This document shows, in pieces, positions 6,946-10,789 of a stretch of 10,789 bases of DNA; the first letter of the stretch is position 1; each line of letters opens with the position of its first letter. Both the position numbers and the translations under genes were made by a program. This DNA is from DATDPY01 sp964395765. GTDB lineage: Bacteria; Bacteroidota; Bacteroidia; Cytophagales; Cyclobacteriaceae. The notes under the pieces were generated by a model, which was given only the letters and a program-made list of their open reading frames with translations, had not been told where the DNA came from and made no database searches. The stretch is taken from contig CAYNCU010000154.1 in the NCBI GenBank assembly GCA_964395765.1, forward strand, positions 1-10,789. Reading direction: 5' to 3'.

Positions 6946-8073
6946 ATGAAACTATCTGTTGAAGAAAATATCAGGTATGCCCGGCATCTGAATCTTCCGA
7001 ATTTCGGTTTGGAAACGCAGGAGAAGCTGAAGGCCTCTCGTGTACTCGTTGTGGGCGCCGGAGGCCTGGGGACACCGCTACTCCAATACCTGACGGCAGC
7101 AGGAGTAGGAACCATTGGGGTGGTTGACTTTGACACGATTGATGTGACCAACCTGCAACGACAGGTACTATTCAGCACTTCGGATGTGGGTAAACGTAAG
7201 TCAACCGTGGCAATACAGAAACTCCGGGAGCAGAACCCTCATGTTCGGTTTGTTGAACACGACCTGAAATTAGAGGCGCAGAATGCTATGGACATCATTG
7301 GCAGCTACGATGTGGTGGCAGATGGTACAGACAATTTTCCAACCCGTTACCTGGTCAACGATGCATGCGTACTGCTAAACAAGCCTTTCGTTTACGGCGC
7401 GATCTCTCAATATGAGGGGCAGGTGAGCGTATTTAACTACCAGGACGGCCCCAATTACAGGGACCTGTTTCCCAGTCCGCCGCTACCCGGCGAGGTTCCC
7501 AGTTGTGCCGAAGGGGGCGTACTGGGAGTATTACCGGGAATTATCGGTTCCATGCAGGCAACCGAGGTCATTAAAATCGTCACCGGGATGGGAGAGACTC
7601 TCTCCGGCCGTCTGTTCCTGTTTGATGCTTTAGACTTCACAACACAGACCATCAATATTCACAAGAACCCGGATAATCCGATATCAGGACCCAATAGAAC
7701 CATTACCAGGCTGATTGACTACGAGGAGTTCTGCAATTCAGGGGAAACCCTTAAGGTCAAGTCCATAACCGTGGACGCGCTCAGGAACTGGAGAGAATCG
7801 AACAAGGCCTTTACGCTCATTGATGTACGTGAACCCTATGAACATGAGGCGGGAAAGTTGAGCCCACAACTTATTCCGGTGTCTCAGTTGGAAGCACATT
7901 TAGATCAGATTCCCAGGATTGGAGATGTGGTGTTATACTGCCGGAGCGGCATCCGCAGTGCCAGGGCCATTCAGATGCTGGAAACAAAACATGGTTACAA
8001 GAACCTGATCAATCTGGAAGGAGGTATGCAGGCATGGAGGGAAAGAGTAGATCAGGAGATCGTGGTGATGTGA
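6946..8073 (+). CDS. moeB: MoeB/ThiF-family E1-like adenylyltransferase fused to a rhodanese domain
   Basis: A 375-residue two-domain enzyme. The N-terminal E1-like domain (about 5-250) uses ATP to adenylate the C-terminal glycine of a MoaD/ThiS-type protein. It shows the nucleotide motif GAGGLG (37-42), acidic Asp61, NLQRQ (69-73) with the catalytic Arg, the KRKS lysine (85), DGTDN (126-130) and the conserved VPSCAEGGVLG cysteine (Cys187). The C-terminal rhodanese domain (about 277-370) has an intact CRSGIRS active loop with Cys332 and would carry the persulfide sulfur, as in MoeZ and Uba4/MOCS3. All four MoeB zinc ligands are missing: the first pair reads NYRD (170-173) and the second NPIS (244-247). 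The symbol reflects family only; the substrate is most likely the neighbouring ubiquitin-like protein. AAGGA directly abuts the ATG, too close to be a normal ribosome-binding site. Confidence 0.9.
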   Translation: MKLSVEENIRYARHLNLPNFGLETQEKLKASRVLVVGAGGLGTPLLQYLTAAGVGTIGVVDFDTIDVTNLQRQVLFSTSDVGKRKSTVAIQKLREQNPHVRFVEHDLKLEAQNAMDIIGSYDVVADGTDNFPTRYLVNDACVLLNKPFVYGAISQYEGQVSVFNYQDGPNYRDLFPSPPLPGEVPSCAEGGVLGVLPGIIGSMQATEVIKIVTGMGETLSGRLFLFDALDFTTQTINIHKNPDNPISGPNRTITRLIDYEEFCNSGETLKVKSITVDALRNWRESNKAFTLIDVREPYEHEAGKLSPQLIPVSQLEAHLDQIPRIGDVVLYCRSGIRSARAIQMLETKHGYKNLINLEGGMQAWRERVDQEIVVM

Positions 8074-8087
8074 TTGAAATACTTTAC

Positions 8088-8209
8088 TTAACATAATATA
8101 AATTATATAACAATCCAAGGAATTCCCGTAATACGGAGCGCAGCGGAGTATTTAACATAATTGCAGTCCCGCCACAGCGGGACGTCAGCAATTATGTTAA
8201 GGGAATTCC
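8088..8209 (+). repeat. Structured dispersed repeat, copy A
   Basis: This copy opens with TTAACATAA (8088-8096) and ATTATATAACAA (8102-8113), then nests three arms. The outer stem is GGAATTCCC (8119-8127) with GGGAATTCC (8201-8209). A side arm is AATAC...GTATT around a purine-rich loop. The main stem is TTAACATAATTGC (8152-8164) with GCAATTATGTTAA (8188-8200), capped by GTCCCG-CCACAG-CGGGAC (8166-8183). Both outer and main stems are perfect. The block 8126-8160 recurs at 10487-10521 with two differences. No ORF is present. It begins 15 bp after the moeB-like stop and could also affect 3' ends, but no T-run follows. Confidence 0.85.
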
Positions 8210-8257
8210 GGCGTAGTTTATTTCCTGTCGATTAATGATTATATAATTTTATATTAT

Positions 8258-8351
8258 GCTTAACCAGCCAGTTGGGTTATTCATTTGAAAACACTAATTC
8301 AAAAATGTTCGACTTCAGCCAACGCATTGTTATATAATTTGACGTTATGTG
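8258..8351 (-). repeat. Third repeat element, copy C, with attC-like features
   Basis: Read on the minus strand it opens with ACATAAC and ATTATATAACAA (8338-8327), the same head as copies A and B. It continues TGCGTTGGC and closes with CCAACTGGCTG and GTTAAGC (8264-8258). GTTAAGC fits the integron attC core GTTRRRY, and GTTGG/CCAAC can pair in the place of the L boxes; a central TTTGAA/TTCAAA stem lies inside. The left core reads ATATAAC, which departs from RYYYAAC. The resemblance to attC is by eye only. The common head is the firmer observation. Confidence 0.5.
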
Positions 8352-8478
8352 TAAATAGAAGGAATTCTAATGAGCAGATATTATTCCAATCGTCAGTAAA
8401 CTTTTTATTATCAGGTCACTGAATGATAATATTATTGATGATATACCAATTCTAAAAGGTAATATCCAATAAAGAAAT
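8352..8478. other. AT-rich spacer without a recognisable gene
   Basis: Between element C and the end of the displaced esterase reading frame. The only structure I see is a weak imperfect hairpin (GATATACC 8440-8447 with GGTAATATC 8458-8466, one bulge) that could sit at the end of the esterase transcript but has no T-run on either side. Confidence 0.5.
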
Positions 8479-8583
8479 CTAATTTACATAGTCAGAAGAA
8501 ATCTTATGCTCCATTGCAATTTTTTCCATACGTCTGATATCATCCATAAACTCCCATGCAGGACATTTTTTAACGGTTGGCCC
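8479..8583 (-). pseudogene. Probable out-of-frame C-terminal tail of the carboxylesterase
   Basis: Directly past the annotated esterase stop, an adjacent minus-strand frame stays open to a TAG at 8481-8479 and reads like real protein (about 33 residues, including WEFMDDIRRMEKIAMEH and ending SSDYVN). The two frames meet at a run of six G on the minus strand (C6 at 8581-8586). With one G fewer the esterase would continue into this tail and reach 565 residues. Either the run is an assembly or sequencing indel, or the gene has a genuine late frameshift that trims it. Confidence 0.55.
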
Positions 8584-10177
8584 CCCGTTTCCACTCTTCA
8601 TATTCTTCAAAAAGTTTCACCTTTTGAATATTTGCCACCCCGTCGGTATGGATATTTTCATCCAGATATTGTACCTGCGGCTTATCAGCCGAATATGCAG
8701 GCCAAGGAGGCAGGCCATACCCGTTAGGGTCGCCGGTCTTGGCGAAATTAGTCCAGTAATCCGACATGATTCCGGAGAGTTTGCGGTCGGCATCGGTGAA
8801 TCCCTTATCCGGAAACTGATCGATGTGGCCGAACACATATTTTACTTCATCGTAATGAAAGGCCCCGCGTGGCTTGTAGGTAGCATCGGGCGCAGAGGGT
8901 TGCTGCCGGTCGAAATAATAGACGAACACTTTTGACTTTCCGTGTTCCGACTGCAGGTTGGACCATGCATAGGACGGCCAGGCAAAGAATGTTGCTCCTA
9001 AAATATCGGCTTGTGAGGTGAAAGTTTCTTCTTCGGTATTTCCGGGGTAAAGTGCCAGAACACTGTCGGAAAATATACCAAAGCGGTCCTTAATGGATTC
9101 TTTATATTTTTCAGGTGTTTGGGATTGTACGAATATGGCCCCTTCATCCGAATTCGTTCCGATAATGACATTTACATCATTGAATTTTCCTTCTTTATAT
9201 AGCTTATACTGATCCCCTGTGATCACATAGTCGTCTACCACTGGCCACCGCATTCCCATTTTACGTACGGGATCATCCATCAATTTTGAAGGATCCAGTT
9301 GACGTAATTCTGCGATCGAGTGCACTCCCATTCTTTCTGCAAATGCTAATCCTTTTTTTTCGGCAACTTTCAGGGTAGTGATCTGATACAGGTCTCCGGA
9401 GCTGTCATTAGTCACGGGCCAGAATGAACCGCCGCTTTCGCAAATAGCACCCGAGAACAAGTTCTTTGCGAGCGGGGAAGCACAAAGGATGCTTACCGAG
9501 ACCCCTCCGGCCGATTCACCGAATATTGTTACCTTTTCAGGATTACCGCCAAAAGCATGGATGTTCTTCTTCACCCACTTCAATCCTGCGATCTGGTCGA
9601 GAAGGCCGTAATTCCCTGACACCTTGTTCGGGGATTCCGCGGACAAGGCAGGGTGAGCCAGAAATCCCAAGGCACCTACCCTGTAGGCCACACTTACCAG
9701 TACCACTCCTTTCTTAGCAAGGTTTACACCATCATAGACGGGTGAGGCTGTGGTTCCCTGCGTAAATCCTCCCCCATAGATCCACACCATCACGGGTAGA
9801 TCATCATCTGCCGAATGAGCCGGCGTCCAAACATTAAGGTACAGGCAATTTTCCGACATTTTCATATCAGGAAGGTCCTCCCAGGGTGAGTTGATCTGGG
9901 GACAGGCCGGTGCGAAATGATCGGCTTTCAGCACGCTATCCCAGGGAACAACCGGGTGCGGCGCCTTCCACCGCAATGCACCTACCGGCGGTGCGGCGAA
10001 AGGTATTCCCTTAAAAACCATAATGCTGTCTTCCATAAGGCCCTGTACCTTCCCTCCGTCCACGGCAATACTATCAGGCAGTTTCTTTACGGCCGGATTA
10101 CAGGAAAAAATAAATAAGATCAGGATCAATAACCCATTGTTTATGTTTGATGACAGGATCTTACTCTTCATGCTCAT
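8570..10177 (-). CDS. Type-B carboxylesterase, probable lipoprotein
   Basis: A 535-residue alpha/beta-hydrolase of the COesterase (PnbA-like) family that hydrolyses carboxylic esters; the substrate cannot be told. The catalytic triad is visible: Ser222 in GESAGG, Glu345 in TNSDEGAIF and His441 in GAFHYDEV. The oxyanion segment is IYGGGF (133-138), and the family signature SENCLYLNVWTP (109-119) is present. The N-terminus has a hydrophobic stretch ending FIFSC (Cys26), a slightly atypical lipobox, so the enzyme is probably exported and anchored. Translation may begin at Met1 (10177) or Met3 (10171); the latter gives the more typical MKSKIL start. No Shine-Dalgarno sequence or exact TAnnTTTG box is seen upstream. 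The last three residues (ANR) arise after a G6 run and the true C-terminus may lie at 8479. The gene is flanked on both sides by structured repeats. Confidence 0.92.
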   Translation of the reverse strand: MSMKSKILSSNINNGLLILILFIFSCNPAVKKLPDSIAVDGGKVQGLMEDSIMVFKGIPFAAPPVGALRWKAPHPVVPWDSVLKADHFAPACPQINSPWEDLPDMKMSENCLYLNVWTPAHSADDDLPVMVWIYGGGFTQGTTASPVYDGVNLAKKGVVLVSVAYRVGALGFLAHPALSAESPNKVSGNYGLLDQIAGLKWVKKNIHAFGGNPEKVTIFGESAGGVSVSILCASPLAKNLFSGAICESGGSFWPVTNDSSGDLYQITTLKVAEKKGLAFAERMGVHSIAELRQLDPSKLMDDPVRKMGMRWPVVDDYVITGDQYKLYKEGKFNDVNVIIGTNSDEGAIFVQSQTPEKYKESIKDRFGIFSDSVLALYPGNTEEETFTSQADILGATFFAWPSYAWSNLQSEHGKSKVFVYYFDRQQPSAPDATYKPRGAFHYDEVKYVFGHIDQFPDKGFTDADRKLSGIMSDYWTNFAKTGDPNGYGLPPWPAYSADKPQVQYLDENIHTDGVANIQKVKLFEEYEEWKRGANR

Positions 10178-10441
10178 TATTTTTTTAAATGTTTAATCTT
10201 GCTAATTTAAAAAAACCTGTCGCTAATGTTAAATAATCGGCCGGAATTATACGATTGAATTAGAAGGTCGTATATATTAATTGTTTTTCAACTTCAAGCA
10301 TATATTTTATGTATTCAATATACGTATCCATTTGTACTAAATATTGAATGCAATAAATGTTATTGGAAAAAACAAATAAGAAATTCGACCACTTATAATT
10401 TTTTCTTAAAACTTTGAAATGAGTTTTTATTAAAAATACTA
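10178..10441. other. AT-rich intergenic region upstream of the esterase, with an inverted repeat
   Basis: No gene is visible. ATTCAATAT (10313-10321) and ATATTGAAT (10341-10349) form a perfect 9-bp inverted repeat with a 19-nt spacer. The pairing extends outward through TTTAT (10306-10310) and ATAAA (10353-10357), with a wobble and a bulge. It lies about 130-170 bp upstream of the esterase start and could be an operator or a small mobile-element remnant. Confidence 0.5.
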
Positions 10442-10594
10442 TTTAACATAACGCAATGAACATTATATAACAAAAGGGAAAAACCTCCGTAATAAGGAGC
10501 GCAGCGGAGTATTTAATATAAAGCCAGTTATCGAAGCTTCCGGAGCTTACCGAAGGAAGTTCTATAACGAAAGGTTTTATGTTAAGGAGATTTT
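10442..10594 (+). repeat. Structured dispersed repeat, copy B
   Basis: Second copy of the element at 8088, in the same orientation. It has the head TTTAACATAA (10442-10451) and ATTATATAACAA (10462-10473), then the shared block 10487-10521 (33/35 identical to 8126-8160). The outer stem AAAACCTCC (10480-10488) with GGAGATTTT (10586-10594) pairs at 8 of 9 positions although its sequence is unlike that of copy A. The main stem TTAATATAAAGCC (10513-10525) with GGTTTTATGTTAA (10573-10585) pairs fully if two G-U wobbles are allowed. Its cap is longer than in copy A: GTTAT/ATAAC (10527-10531, 10564-10568) and GAAGCTTCC against GGAAGTTC. No coding potential is credible here. Confidence 0.85.
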
Positions 10595-10669
10595 GCACTA
10601 TTGATCGACCGGCTTTATGATAAAGCAAATCACTGCACTCCAATAGCTTCCGTCTGCACTTGCCCAAAA

Positions 10670-10789
10670 TTATTTCTTCTTATACCTTATATCCGCACCA
10701 AAACGTATTCCTATATTGGATTACCAGGAAAAACAACACCGGTAATCTGACCGCACCGCTCCAGTAATTTCTCCTGCAAAATGATATCG
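10670..10789 (-). pseudogene. Possible decayed 3' end of an outer-membrane protein gene, running off the window
   Basis: On the minus strand a frame ends at TAA 10672-10670 with SNIGIRFGADIRYKKK. This resembles the last beta-strand and basic end of Bacteroidota outer-membrane barrel proteins. The same frame upstream reads YHFAGEITGAVRSDYR, also strand-like, but an in-frame TAA at 10723-10721 separates the two. The stretch is short (about 40 codons) and cut by the window edge, so this may be a pseudogene, a frameshift or chance. The 75 bp between it and copy B hold no gene, only a 15-bp palindrome (10612-10626). Confidence 0.3.

Noticed and set aside
8088..8209. CRISPR array or tRNA-like structure
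   Set aside because: The repeats are not regularly spaced and there are only two copies; no tRNA cloverleaf or anticodon arm can be drawn.
8440..8466. Hairpin as an intrinsic terminator of the esterase transcript
   Set aside because: The stem has a bulge and low GC and no T-run follows on the minus strand.
8506..8727. 73-codon plus-strand ORF over the end of the esterase
   Set aside because: It overlaps the esterase and its displaced tail antisense, which explain the open frame better.
10612..10626. Palindrome GCTTTATGATAAAGC
   Set aside because: It is a perfect 7-bp palindrome with a 1-nt centre, but has no gene next to it to regulate and no second copy; it could be chance.
10443..10667. 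74-codon minus-strand ORF
   Set aside because: It lies across the structured repeat copy B, has no coding-like composition and no family resemblance.

Overview
The window looks like a contig from a member of the Bacteroidota, probably a metagenome-assembled or draft genome. The reasons are: three gene starts preceded by the Bacteroidota-type -7 box TAnnTTTG, no convincing Shine-Dalgarno sequences, outer-membrane-type and lipoprotein signal peptides, a gyrA followed by an exported TPR protein, and a run of exactly ten Ns inside gyrA that is a scaffolding gap.

Left part (1-5280). An exported, probably outer-membrane beta-barrel protein of unknown function comes first. It is followed by a short spacer with an 8-bp tandem repeat and a well-formed promoter, then gyrA (DNA gyrase subunit A) and a periplasmic TPR protein that ends in a clear intrinsic terminator. 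These look like ordinary chromosomal genes.

Middle part (5281-8073). Three genes lie on the same strand: a cytoplasmic Asp-box (BNR-type) beta-propeller, a 98-residue MoaD/ThiS-like ubiquitin-fold protein ending in Gly-Gly whose ATG overlaps the propeller stop codon (ATGA), and a MoeB/ThiF E1-like adenylyltransferase fused to a rhodanese domain. This forms a self-contained set for sulfur-carrier activation: the E1 domain adenylates the Gly-Gly tail, the rhodanese domain supplies sulfur, and the propeller is the unexplained partner. No other molybdopterin or thiamine gene is present. The E1 domain has lost all four zinc-binding cysteines of MoeB but keeps the other catalytic positions. This is the best candidate for an undescribed system here.

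Right part (8074-10789). A type-B carboxylesterase lipoprotein on the minus strand is bracketed by structured, non-coding repeats. Two same-orientation copies (8088-8209 and 10442-10594) share a 35-nt block at 33/35 identity and fold into the same three-armed structure through different sequences, with compensatory changes in the stems. A third element (8258-8351, opposite orientation) shares their AT-rich head. On the minus strand all three end in a GTTRRRY core like that of integron attC sites, so a mobile-cassette origin for the esterase is worth testing but unproven. The esterase frame appears to be broken at a G6 tract near its 3' end: a coding-like 33-residue tail continues in another frame. 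The extreme right edge may hold the decayed 3' end of an outer-membrane protein gene on the minus strand.
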